Origin: Candidatus Auribacterota bacterium
Lineage (GTDB): Bacteria; Auribacterota; JAFGBW01; JAFGJP01
Length of the DNA: 64,000 bases
Direction: 5' to 3'
NCBI GenBank assembly: GCA_023144635.1
Contig: JAGLFH010000005.1
Span: 1-64,000, forward strand
The stretch's first letter is position 1. Each line of letters begins with the position of its first letter. This document shows positions 55,301-64,000 of the stretch, piece after piece. Made by a program: the position numbers and the translations under genes. The notes under the pieces were generated by a model, which made no database searches, was not told the origin of the DNA, and saw only the letters and a list, made by a program, of their open reading frames with translations.

Positions 55301-55791
55301 CAACACGTTCTAAGGGCGAGAAAATGGCTATTATAAGATTTGAAAACCTCCAGAATAATATAGAGGTAATAGCATTTCCTTCAGCTTATAAAAAATATCA
55401 GGAGCTTTTACATGAAGGGGCGCTTCTTTTCATTTTCGGCAGAATAAGTATGCGCGATGATACTCCCAAAATAAGTGCTCAGAGCGTATATTTGCTGGAA
55501 ACTATGTTAACGGATATTAAGGCGGCATTTTATATTAATGTGAATAATCCGGATAGAGCTATGCTAAACAACATTGATAATATAATTAAAGAACACAAAG
55601 GCAATTCTCCAGTTTATCTTGATATGACATTTCCTGATAGTGCAAGAGTACTTCTGAAAGCAGGAGATGTAAAAACAGTGCAAGCAGAAGAAAAGACTAT
55701 TAATGCCTTTGAAAATCTTCTTGGTGAAGATACTGTCTGGCTAAAGCTTGTAAATGGTAATAACGGAAACGGAAGAAAAAAGTCTTATTAG
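52324..55791 (+). CDS. dnaE: DNA polymerase III alpha subunit with intact PHP domain
   Basis: [96 protein letters not shown]. Confidence 0.97.
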   Translation: [1155 protein letters not shown]

Positions 55792-55831
55792 ACTTAAGGG
55801 AGAAACGAAAAATATTTTCTTCTTTTTATAC

Positions 55832-55940
55832 GGGCGCAGTCAAGCGGCGCCCCTACACACGTTTTATTCTCACTGTTTTATATGGATCTCTGTTGGAGTT
55901 TATCCCGTAGCTAATATGGGACAGGGATGACAACCTTTTA
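55832..55940. repeat. REP-like intergenic repeats (GGGCGC...GCGCCCC hairpin; CAGGGATGACAACCTTTTA)
   Basis: 55924-55940 is identical to 894-910; GGGCGC/GCGCCC hairpin at 55832-55852. Confidence 0.55.
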
Positions 55941-56115
55941 GTATTTAGTTTTCAGTTGTTAGTAATTAGTAAAACAAAAAAAACTAAATCCATTTTACTT
56001 TTTATCTCTTTCCTTATCGAAGATAAGGAAACTGACTATTCTCTCTGTGTCCTCTGTGGCAAATTTATTATTATTTGTTTCCGAAGGAAACTCCTTAACT
56101 TTTAATTTTTCACTT

Positions 56116-56523
56116 TTATTTTTTAATTTCTATTTCTTTTTCTTCAAGTGAGATATTTCCTGTAATCTCAAAATTGTATGTTTTTTTCTTTGAATCTTTG
56201 AAATATAGAATGATCTTTTTACTGAAAGTCCCTTTGCTGACAAGATTAAGATCTATTCGAAAAATTACTTCATGTATATCACCTGATTCAAGAAATACTT
56301 CTGTGCTGTTTTGAATAGTTATGCTTTTGCATGTGCTATCAATGTTTTCAAGGTATATATTTTGTTTTTCGTTATTTCTTATCAAGAACTTATATTCTAA
56401 TACTTCTGTACAGTCTTTAATAATTCCAAGATCAATAGAGGGTGGCTTTATTTCTAGGCCGTATATCAATGAACATGGAGCAAATATTAATAGCAAAAAC
56501 AAAAGAAAGAACATTTTATTCAT
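56116..56523 (-). CDS. DUF1573-like secreted protein
   Basis: Signal peptide; IDLGIIKDCTEVLEYKFLIRNNEKQNIYLENIDSTCKSI...SGDIHEVIFRIDLNLVSKGTFSKKIILYFKD. Confidence 0.75.
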   Translation of the reverse strand: MNKMFFLLFLLLIFAPCSLIYGLEIKPPSIDLGIIKDCTEVLEYKFLIRNNEKQNIYLENIDSTCKSITIQNSTEVFLESGDIHEVIFRIDLNLVSKGTFSKKIILYFKDSKKKTYNFEITGNISLEEKEIEIKK

Positions 56524-56559
56524 TTAATTCTCCTCTTAAATATTCTAATAATTTAAGAA

Positions 56560-57450
56560 TTATCCACCTAAAGGATGGAATTTCTTATGTATCTTTTTTA
56601 GATGGCTTCTATCAATGTGCGTATATATTTGTGTAGTGGAAATATCAGCATGTCCGAGCAGTTCCTGGACTATTCTTAGATCTGCCCCATAGGTCAAAAG
56701 ATGCGTTGCAAATGAATGCCGGAGAGTATGAGGATAAACATCTTTTGTTATGCCGGCTTTCAAAGCATAGTGCTTTATTATTTTCCATATACTTTGCCTG
56801 CTTAGCCTTTTTTTGAATTTTGATAAAAAAAGAATTTCTGCCTTTTTTGCATTATTATCCCTTTCTTTATTTATATAATTATTAATAGATAAAATTGCTT
56901 TTTTACCCATAGGTATAATTCTTTCTTTACCTCCTTTACCTATGCATTTCAAAAATCCGGAAGATAGGTTTATATTACATATTGTAAGTGATGAAAGCTC
57001 ACTTACACGAAGTCCGGATGCATAGAGAAGTTCAATGATCGAGGTATTTCTCCAGTAATTAGGTTTTATTTTGTCTACGGAGTCGATCATATTTGCAATC
57101 TCCTGAGGACTTAATATATTTGGAAGAGTACTCCATATTTTAGGGCTATCAATAAATTCAGAAGGATCTTCTACTATAAACCCTTCATTGAATAAAAATT
57201 TCATAAAACCTTTAATTGATACTATTGCTCTTGCAATAGTACTGTAATTTTCTTTTTTTTCAGATCGGGCAATAGTGAAATCTACAATATGCTTTCTATT
57301 TATCATGTTATAATCAGATACTCTTTTCTTTTTAAGAAAAGAAAGAAATTTTAAAAGATCGCTGGAATATGCCTGAATAGTATTATTTGAGAGACCTTTT
57401 TCAATTTTAAGGAATTCAATATATGAATCGAAATGGTGAGAAGTGTTCAT
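56560..57450 (-). CDS. xerD: XerC/XerD tyrosine recombinase
   Basis: FLKIEKGLSNNTIQAYSSDLLKFL, LYASGLRVSELSSL, HTLRHSFATHLLTYGADLRIVQELLGHADISTTQIYTHI. Confidence 0.92.
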   Translation of the reverse strand: MNTSHHFDSYIEFLKIEKGLSNNTIQAYSSDLLKFLSFLKKKRVSDYNMINRKHIVDFTIARSEKKENYSTIARAIVSIKGFMKFLFNEGFIVEDPSEFIDSPKIWSTLPNILSPQEIANMIDSVDKIKPNYWRNTSIIELLYASGLRVSELSSLTICNINLSSGFLKCIGKGGKERIIPMGKKAILSINNYINKERDNNAKKAEILFLSKFKKRLSRQSIWKIIKHYALKAGITKDVYPHTLRHSFATHLLTYGADLRIVQELLGHADISTTQIYTHIDRSHLKKIHKKFHPLGG

Positions 57451-58478
57451 TTTTCTTTTATCAGCTGAACGCAGACATCAGCTATTTTATAATATGGAAG
57501 TATATAGTCAACACATCCTGATTCAATAGCGCTTTTAGGCATTCCGAAAATCATGGACGTCTCCTCATTTTGAGCTATAACTGTGCCACCAGCTTTTTTA
57601 ACAGCCATTATACCTTCAGTACCATCATGCCCTATACCTGTAAGTATTGCAGCAACAATACGTTTTCCAAAAATTTTTATAGCAGAGAACATAGTTATGT
57701 CTATTGCAGGTCTTACGCTCCATAACTTGGCTCTTTGGTTAAGATGTAAAGCGTTATCATTACCGTTTTTTACTACTTCAAGATGATAGTCTCCTTTAGC
57801 GACATAAATATGATTATCATATAAAATATCTCCTTCTTCTGCTTCTTTCATGCTTTTGGAGGTATTTGTAGAAAGCGTCTGAACTAGTGTACGTGAAAAA
57901 AGAAATGGTATATGCTGGACTATTATAATTGCCGCGGGAACTTCATCCAGCATCTGCAAAAGAATATTTTTTAAAATCCTGGGACCTCCAGCAGAAGAAC
58001 CTATTATTACCAGCTTTTCCGCTTTTTTCAATCCAGGAGTTTCTAAAACAACCTGTTTTTCTTCTTTAGGTACCTTGGATTCGATGTTTTTTATCTGGTA
58101 GTTTATTTTTTCAGCAAGAATTTCGCTTGTATCATGTTCTCCAAGTTTAAAAAATGAAAAAAGAACTCCAAGTTTGACCTTTTTTATAAGTTCATTTATT
58201 CCTATTTCATCCTTGAACTTAGTAGAATAAACAAGAAGTTTTACTGGAGAATTATTTAAAAGAGGATGCAGTTTTAAAAGAAATTCATAAGAGATCATAT
58301 CTGTTTTGATTATAAGTATGTCCGGAAGGAATTCTTTCAGCATACGTATAAGCTTTAGCTCGCTGTGGGCATGTCCTATTATTATAAAATTTTTTGTGGT
58401 TTTTGTTATCCCCTGAATGATCTCAGTGTTATGATAACTGTCTTCTAAAAAAATTAAAGTTTGTAGATTTTTTTTCAT
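57447..58478 (-). CDS. cheB: CheB-type protein-glutamate methylesterase with degenerate receiver
   Basis: VIIGSSAGGPRILKNIL, IIIVQHIPFLFSRTL, ILTGIGHDGTEGIMAVKKAGGTVIAQNEETSMIFGMPKSAI; N-terminal REC-like region lacks the Asp pocket. Confidence 0.9.
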   Translation of the reverse strand: MKKNLQTLIFLEDSYHNTEIIQGITKTTKNFIIIGHAHSELKLIRMLKEFLPDILIIKTDMISYEFLLKLHPLLNNSPVKLLVYSTKFKDEIGINELIKKVKLGVLFSFFKLGEHDTSEILAEKINYQIKNIESKVPKEEKQVVLETPGLKKAEKLVIIGSSAGGPRILKNILLQMLDEVPAAIIIVQHIPFLFSRTLVQTLSTNTSKSMKEAEEGDILYDNHIYVAKGDYHLEVVKNGNDNALHLNQRAKLWSVRPAIDITMFSAIKIFGKRIVAAILTGIGHDGTEGIMAVKKAGGTVIAQNEETSMIFGMPKSAIESGCVDYILPYYKIADVCVQLIKEK

Positions 58479-58490
58479 TATAAATTTAAC

Positions 58491-58889
58491 TCAAGATTTA
58501 TCAGTATCCAGCTTTTCTTTAATAAGTTCATTTGTTCTTTTAACAAGGTATTTTAGATCGAATGGTTTTGCTATAAAATCGTTTGCTCCAAGCATTCGGC
58601 AATTTTCAATGTTTTCATCAGAGGCATATCCCGATATGACAATAATAGGAATGATAGGATCTATTTGCCTAATTGCCTTAATTGCTTCGAATCCGTCCAT
58701 TTCAGGCATATGAAGATCCATGAGTACAAGATCAAAGTGTGAGTTCATAAGTGCTTGAAATCCGTCATATCCGGTATTAGTCAGGGTGATCTTAGCTTTT
58801 TCATTGTTGAATACTTCACTAAGAAGATCACGTACATGTTTATCGTCATCGATTATGAGAATAGAACTATCAGTTATGCAGCTTTTCAT
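58491..58889 (-). CDS. Stand-alone response regulator (REC)
   Basis: ILIIDDDKHVRDLLSEVF, FDLVLMDLHMPEMDGFEAI, DFIAKPFD. Confidence 0.93.
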   Translation of the reverse strand: MKSCITDSSILIIDDDKHVRDLLSEVFNNEKAKITLTNTGYDGFQALMNSHFDLVLMDLHMPEMDGFEAIKAIRQIDPIIPIIVISGYASDENIENCRMLGANDFIAKPFDLKYLVKRTNELIKEKLDTDKS

Positions 58890-59150
58890 ATGAATGGCTC
58901 CGCATTGTTTATGTTTTGACAGGTATCATGTTTTTGTGTTTTTATAATTATTTTAGTATCATTGCGGAAATTAAGCAATCTCAATATTTTCTAAAATTCA
59001 GGAGGTAACGTTTTATGCGCTATTTTAATAGTTGCTATATTCGGGCAAAGGTAAAAAACAGCGTTTTATCATGTAATATATATTTTTTATTATTGAAATA
59101 GGAAAATATAATATAGAATAAGAAAAAACACTATTTAAAGGAGGGTTTGT

Positions 59151-59354
59151 ATGTGGAGAAAAACAGGATTATATTTAATTATTGCAATATTTGCATTTAT
59201 AATTGGAACAGCTTTTAACATGGACCTATTTGCAGAAAAAAAAGATGATGATAAAAAATATGAAATGATTTTAAAGAAACTTTATAAGCTTGAAAAGAAT
59301 CAAGAAGAACAAATAAAAATGTTGAAAAGAATCAATACCAAGATCCAATTTTAA
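59151..59354 (+). CDS. Small membrane/secreted coiled-coil protein
   Basis: RBS AAAGGAGGG; N-terminal hydrophobic segment; 67 aa. Confidence 0.5.
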   Translation: MWRKTGLYLIIAIFAFIIGTAFNMDLFAEKKDDDKKYEMILKKLYKLEKNQEEQIKMLKRINTKIQF

Positions 59355-59377
59355 AGTTTTATTGAAGGTGCTAAAAA

Positions 59378-60367
59378 GTGTATTTTGACGGAATATTACT
59401 AGGCTTTATATTATTATATGTCCTGATAGGCCTTATGAGATATGCGCTTAGAAGTTTTTTAAGTTTTATTTTTTTTATTATATATCTTTTAGCTATAGTT
59501 TTTTTTCCGGAATCATTACAACAATATCAGAATCATTATGTTTCTCTTTTGGATTTTTTAAAATCCGTTTTTGCTGTTTCTATGATTTATCTGGCAGGAT
59601 ATTTTCTTCTAGCGCTTACTGGATCACTTATATCTTCCTTATTCTATAAATCAAAAAAAGATAAGATGAGCCGCTCATCTAAACTACTAAGCAGGTTAAT
59701 AAGTGTTTTCTTTTCTTTTTTGCATGGTACAACTGTTTCTCTTGTACTCGTTCTTATGATGATCTTAGGGCTTCAATATTATGGTGTTGAAAGTAAACTA
59801 TCTGACCACTGGATTAAAAACTCATATGCATTGAAATACGGCATAAAACTGGTTGATTATATCCCAAAAGAATATTCGCAAAAATTTAAGAGGGTAAATA
59901 CTATTTTAGCTTCTTTAATAAACAGTGATGTCAATAAAAAGATAGTTGAGTGTTCTTCATTTAAGCGGCTTAAAAGCACAGATGCATTTCAAGAGATGAT
60001 TGAAAAAATATCAGAAAAGCAGGAAAACGGAGTTTCTCCAGATGATATGACTTCTTTTATTTCTGAAGATATATTTAAAAGATTTTTTGAAGACGAAGAA
60101 GTCTATAAAATAATATCTTCAGATAATTTTTTTGAGGAATTGGATGATCTTCTTTCAAAAAGAAAAGTTTATTTTAAGAAAATGGAAAAGAAAAAGTCTG
60201 ATTTTAAGCCAGATTCAATATTACATCTTAAAAATGGAAATAAAGTTGATTGTAAAATTGTGTATCAGAATGATTTTGTCGTAGATGTGATAGTTTTATA
60301 TGGAGATGATGAAATACCTACTAAATTTTATAAAAAAGAGATAAAAAAAATAACAGATATGAGGTGA
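59378..60367 (+). CDS. CvpA-family membrane protein with C-terminal SH3/Sm-like module
   Basis: DGILLGFILLYVLIGLMRYALRSFLSFI...YLAGYFLLALTGSLI; C-term SILHLKNGNKVDCKIVYQNDFVVDVIVLYGDDEIPTKFYKKEIKKI. Confidence 0.72.
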   Translation: MYFDGILLGFILLYVLIGLMRYALRSFLSFIFFIIYLLAIVFFPESLQQYQNHYVSLLDFLKSVFAVSMIYLAGYFLLALTGSLISSLFYKSKKDKMSRSSKLLSRLISVFFSFLHGTTVSLVLVLMMILGLQYYGVESKLSDHWIKNSYALKYGIKLVDYIPKEYSQKFKRVNTILASLINSDVNKKIVECSSFKRLKSTDAFQEMIEKISEKQENGVSPDDMTSFISEDIFKRFFEDEEVYKIISSDNFFEELDDLLSKRKVYFKKMEKKKSDFKPDSILHLKNGNKVDCKIVYQNDFVVDVIVLYGDDEIPTKFYKKEIKKITDMR

Positions 60368-60374
60368 CATCTTT

Positions 60375-60644
60375 TTGACTCAAAATAAAGATAATACAGA
60401 TGCTTATAAATCTCCTTGGTATTTAAAGAAAGGTTTTATCTTTGTAAACCTTTTTTTTGTTTTAGGTCCTTTAGCTTTTCCTTTATTGTGGAAGAGTAGA
60501 GAATTCACCAAAAAAGAAAAATATATCTATACTCTTATAGTTGTAACTTTAACAGTCCTTGTTATAGCTGCAGGCAGTTATATTACAGTTACACTATATA
60601 AACACTATCAGTATCTTAATGATGTAATGAATGAGCTTTACTAA
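60375..60644 (+). CDS. Small two-TM membrane protein
   Basis: 89 aa, directly after the cvpA-like gene; FIFVNLFFVLGPLAFPLLWKSREFTKKEKYIYTLIVV. Confidence 0.55.
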   Translation: MTQNKDNTDAYKSPWYLKKGFIFVNLFFVLGPLAFPLLWKSREFTKKEKYIYTLIVVTLTVLVIAAGSYITVTLYKHYQYLNDVMNELY

Positions 60645-61042
60645 AAAGAAGTTATTTGCTTCTCTCTTTGTTGGACTCAAAGAGCATGTAATACTCGGCC
60701 AGATAAGACCTCCACCTTTTGGGACACTTACCTCGCTTTAGGAGGACAGCATTGATTCTTTTAAAATTTTCTATATTTTTTATGTTCATTGTATTCACCA
60801 CTAATAAAATCGGAAAAATTAATGTTTTTATTTAGATAAAAATACAAAAAGCATTAAATATACCATAGGTCATAAATATCGAAATTAATTAAAGAATGAT
60901 AGAAGCTGCTAATGTGTAGCAGTTTGCGTTAATTATTTAACAATTAGCTTTCGCTTTTGGCTTGGGCAGGAGGCAAAAAATTCCTATCTGACTCTTTTGA
61001 TTGTAAAAAGATTAGGGCCTAAACCATTGAAAGCACTGGTTC

Positions 61043-61279
61043 TTGTTAGCAAGATCATATATGGTAAAAAGGTTGTTTTTTGATATCCTGCCCGATATCG
61101 TTTTGCTACATGGAGGAAAAGATGTGACACCTTATCCGGTTGATCAAACATATATAAAAACCATCGATGTTCTTAAAAGAGCAGTAAAGAAAATAAAACC
61201 TGACGATGCGAAAGATCAAGAGCTCTTAATCGGCTTCATAAGCTTATGCCGAATAAAAAAAGATCTAAATTATTTTTAA
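61043..61279 (+). pseudogene. Short ORF, possibly a remnant of an alpha/beta-hydrolase C-terminus
   Basis: LPDIVLLHGGKDVTPYPVDQTYIKTI loosely resembles alpha/beta hydrolase C-terminal segments; lacks a clear RBS and sits in decayed-looking sequence. Confidence 0.25.
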
Positions 61280-61344
61280 ATGCCTTTTGCTTTTTTACCT
61301 ATATTATTTTAAAATGTAACATTTATTTTGATTACACTAAAATT

Positions 61345-62979
61345 ATGAAAAATATTGAAACTGACATATTGGTAATCGGAAGCGGGCTTTCCGGACTTTT
61401 CTTTTCTTTGCAATGCGCAAAAAAGGGTGTGAATGTCGTTGTTGTCACAAAGTGCCTCGTAAATGAAACGGCAACAGCGCTGGCGCAAGGGGGGGTTGCT
61501 GCAGCAAGAAGGAAACCGGATTCCGTTAAATCGCACATAGAAGATACTCTAAGAACAGGTAAAGGGCTAAGCAATAAAAAAGTAGTGGAACATATTATCA
61601 AGCGTTCTTCTCAATCAATAAGTGAACTGGAAGAAATTGGTGTAAACTTTGATAAAATGAAAAATGGTGCTCTTGAACTTGGGCGTGAAGGAAGCCACTC
61701 TTATAGACGAATAGTGCATGTTCAGGATAAAACCGGTGAGGCCATAGAGAATGCTCTTATCAAAAAAATAAACGAAAACCCTAATATTAAAATTATTGAA
61801 AATGGCTTTTGTATTGATGTTGATACCAGCAATAAAAGTGGAAAGAAAGAAATTTGCGGAGCTTATTTTTATAAACAAAAAGAACCTAAAAAGAAAAAGA
61901 TAAAACTAAAACATACTATAACTGTTAAGGATGAAAATATATTTTACTGTTCTGCAGCTTGTGTTGCTATTGCGACTGGAGGCTTAAGTGCTTTATATCA
62001 ATATACAGTTAATCCTGATATTTCAAAAGGTGATGGAATAGCTATTGCATATAGAGCAGGGTGTGTTTTAAGAGATCTTGAATTTCTCCAGTTTCACCCA
62101 ACAGCTCTTTATAAAGGAAAAAGCCCTTTCTTTTTAATTTCAGAAGCTGTAAGAGGTGAAGGTGCTTATATCGTTACAGAGAAGAAAATACCTGTAATGC
62201 GTGGTTTTAAAAGAAGAGACCTTGAAGCAAGAGATGTTGTATCCAGACGTATATTTGAATTAATGAAATATGAAAATATTTATATTGATTTTACACGCAA
62301 GGAAAAAAACTGGATCAAAAAACGTTTTTCAGGGATATTTGAAGAATGTAGTCTTTGGGGAATAGACATAAGCAAAGAATTAATACCGATAATTCCTGCA
62401 GCTCATTATACTTGCGGCGGAATAAAGACAAACACATGTGGTGAAACAAATATTTCCGGCCTTTTTGCTATTGGCGAGGTATCATCAACAGGTCTTCACG
62501 GTGCGAACAGATTAGCTTCGAATTCACTTCTTGAAGGTGTTGTTATAAGCCGGAATGCGGCCAGAAAAGCGTTAAAGTTTTTATCACTTAGAAAGAATAG
62601 GATAAAAAGTAAAATAAAAAAGAAGTTTTCTGTCTATTCTCTGGATTACAAAAAAAGTGTTTTTAAAAAAATAGAAAAAAGAATAAAGGAAATAATGTGG
62701 AAAAAGGTTGGAATCGTCCGTACTTTCGAGGCCTTACAGGATGGTCTTCAGGAAATAAATAGCCTTGAAAAAGTACTGGATGGCTATACAAAAAGTGGAT
62801 TCAACATAGATGTATGGAATCTTTCAAACAGTATTTTAGTGTCAAAATTGATAATAAGGTCTGCTCTTTCAAGAAAAGAAAGCAGGGGGTGTCATTATAT
62901 GGAAGATTTTCCTTCAAAATCAGAGATTGCCCGCCACACGACTATTCAGAAGATAAATAATAAATTATCATTTGTCTAA
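61345..62979 (+). CDS. nadB: L-aspartate oxidase
   Basis: TDILVIGSGLSGLFFSLQCA, TATALAQGGVAAA, LEFLQFHPTALYKG, SEAVRGEGAYIV, PAAHYTCGGIKTNTCGETNISGLFAIGEVSSTGLHGANRLASNSLLEGVV. Confidence 0.95.
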   Translation: MKNIETDILVIGSGLSGLFFSLQCAKKGVNVVVVTKCLVNETATALAQGGVAAARRKPDSVKSHIEDTLRTGKGLSNKKVVEHIIKRSSQSISELEEIGVNFDKMKNGALELGREGSHSYRRIVHVQDKTGEAIENALIKKINENPNIKIIENGFCIDVDTSNKSGKKEICGAYFYKQKEPKKKKIKLKHTITVKDENIFYCSAACVAIATGGLSALYQYTVNPDISKGDGIAIAYRAGCVLRDLEFLQFHPTALYKGKSPFFLISEAVRGEGAYIVTEKKIPVMRGFKRRDLEARDVVSRRIFELMKYENIYIDFTRKEKNWIKKRFSGIFEECSLWGIDISKELIPIIPAAHYTCGGIKTNTCGETNISGLFAIGEVSSTGLHGANRLASNSLLEGVVISRNAARKALKFLSLRKNRIKSKIKKKFSVYSLDYKKSVFKKIEKRIKEIMWKKVGIVRTFEALQDGLQEINSLEKVLDGYTKSGFNIDVWNLSNSILVSKLIIRSALSRKESRGCHYMEDFPSKSEIARHTTIQKINNKLSFV

Positions 62980-63006
62980 CAATGATTCCTCTTTTATAAT
63001 GATTAT

Positions 63007-64000
63007 ATGAAAATAAGAGGAAAACTAATACTTGCCGCTGCTACTTCAATTCTTTTTATGCTTTTTATCTTTTATACTTACTTATTCGTTTTCGTAAGTC
63101 AGGCAACATATCAAAAAAAGCAGAGTATAGCTGATCTTAGCAGTACGTATTTAAAGGTAATGAAGCAGCTTGGAAGATCTTTTGATAATCTTACTGCGGA
63201 TGGTGTGGTTGATTCAAAAATAAAGAGGACTCTTGATATATTATTTCCAAAAGGCTGGGCTGTTATAAATAAAGATAACATTATAATTGTTGAAAAAAAT
63301 ATAAATGCATTAAAGCTTTTAGAAAATATAAAAACCGTTTTTAAAAGAAAAGAAATTTCTTATGATGCTGATTCGCTTACAGGTAAGGGAAAGGTGATCA
63401 TAGTTTTAGATGAAGAATCAGGTATTTCTTTTATGGGGATTTTACCTTTTTCACTTTTAGGTGCAGAGGATTTTAAGGGACTTTTCAGAGGGCTTACAGC
63501 TATATTTTTAATAGGGGCGGCAGGAGTAGGCTTTATAATTTATATAACTGCATCAAAATTTGTTATAAGGCCTATGGAGCGTATTTCAGATGCAGCATAT
63601 AGGATATCTTGCGGAGATTACGAGCATGAGATAAATGTAAAAGAGACTTTTGATGAAGGACAAAGACTGGCTGAATCTGTAAATGATATGATGGTTCAGC
63701 TAAAAGAGTATCATGATGAGATGCAGGGGAAAATAAACAAAGTATATGAAGATAACCTCAGACAGAAAAAGAATCTTATTTTAGCTCAAAGGCTTGCTGC
63801 AACAGGTAAACTTGCTGCAGGAATTGCACACGAGATAAATAATCCTCTTGGAGGTATGCTTAATGCCGTCAAGGTCCTTAGAGAAGAGTCAACAGGAGAA
63901 AAGAAGAAGACACAGGATTACATTGAGCTTGTAGAAGACGGGCTTACAAGAATAAGAGCAACAGTAAGAAAAATACTTTTATTCCAGCAGAGTGATAAAT
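63007..64000 (+). CDS. Membrane sensor histidine kinase (HAMP + HisKA), truncated by window end
   Basis: Open frame from ATG 63007 with no stop in the window: MKIRGKLILAAATSILFMLFIF...VIRPMERISDAAYRISCGDYEHEI (HAMP)...ATGKLAAGIAHEINNPLGGML. Confidence 0.9.
   Translation, partial: MKIRGKLILAAATSILFMLFIFYTYLFVFVSQATYQKKQSIADLSSTYLKVMKQLGRSFDNLTADGVVDSKIKRTLDILFPKGWAVINKDNIIIVEKNINALKLLENIKTVFKRKEISYDADSLTGKGKVIIVLDEESGISFMGILPFSLLGAEDFKGLFRGLTAIFLIGAAGVGFIIYITASKFVIRPMERISDAAYRISCGDYEHEINVKETFDEGQRLAESVNDMMVQLKEYHDEMQGKINKVYEDNLRQKKNLILAQRLAATGKLAAGIAHEINNPLGGMLNAVKVLREESTGEKKKTQDYIELVEDGLTRIRATVRKILLFQQSDK

Noticed and set aside
56560-57450. Xer recombinase as integrase of a mobile element
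   Set aside because: Full-length XerC/D-type sequence next to chromosomal genes, no attachment-site repeats, tRNA junction or cargo seen.
1-64000. CRISPR array, prophage or defence island
   Set aside because: No regularly spaced direct repeats, cas, phage structural, restriction-modification or other recognised defence genes seen; only the DinJ/YafQ pair.

Overview
A 64 kb, AT-rich, gene-dense bacterial chromosomal window made up mostly of housekeeping operons. The lineage cannot be fixed from the sequence alone. Left to right it contains: a DinJ/YafQ-type toxin-antitoxin pair; a ribE-queC-DUF366-queE operon; an excisionase-HTH/PtsN fusion; rsmA-pdxA-SurA/PpiC; a three-gene LPP20/FlgT/CsgG-like envelope module; tRNA-Val; thrS-infC-rpmI-rplT-pheS-pheT-zapA-6S RNA-rarA-fau-rny-ymdB-xseA-xseB; dxs; nucleotide-sugar genes (rmlA, rmlB); PilZ-pilT; a radical SAM protein; a PLP-homeostasis protein; a NagZ-like GH3; a cluster of signalling histidine kinases; a TPR-ExbB/TolQ-ExbD/TolR module; guaB3-guaA; dnaE; a xerC/D recombinase with an orphan CheB; CvpA; nadB; and a truncated histidine kinase at the right edge. 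I saw no CRISPR array, prophage, integrated island or recognisable defence locus. The strongest candidates for something under-described are: (i) a histidine kinase carrying a degenerate GGDEF-like region and a C-terminal MshEN (c-di-GMP-binding type) domain, close to PilZ and PilT genes; (ii) a split FlgT-like/CsgG/LPP20 operon with no flagellar genes nearby; (iii) a DUF366 protein translationally coupled to queC and queE, where QueE has an unusual CX4CX2C motif; (iv) several residue-level oddities (RarA Walker A GKN, tRNA-Val with C33, ThrRS without a TGS domain); and (v) several families of palindromic intergenic repeats. All family calls come from reading motifs by eye. No database search was run.
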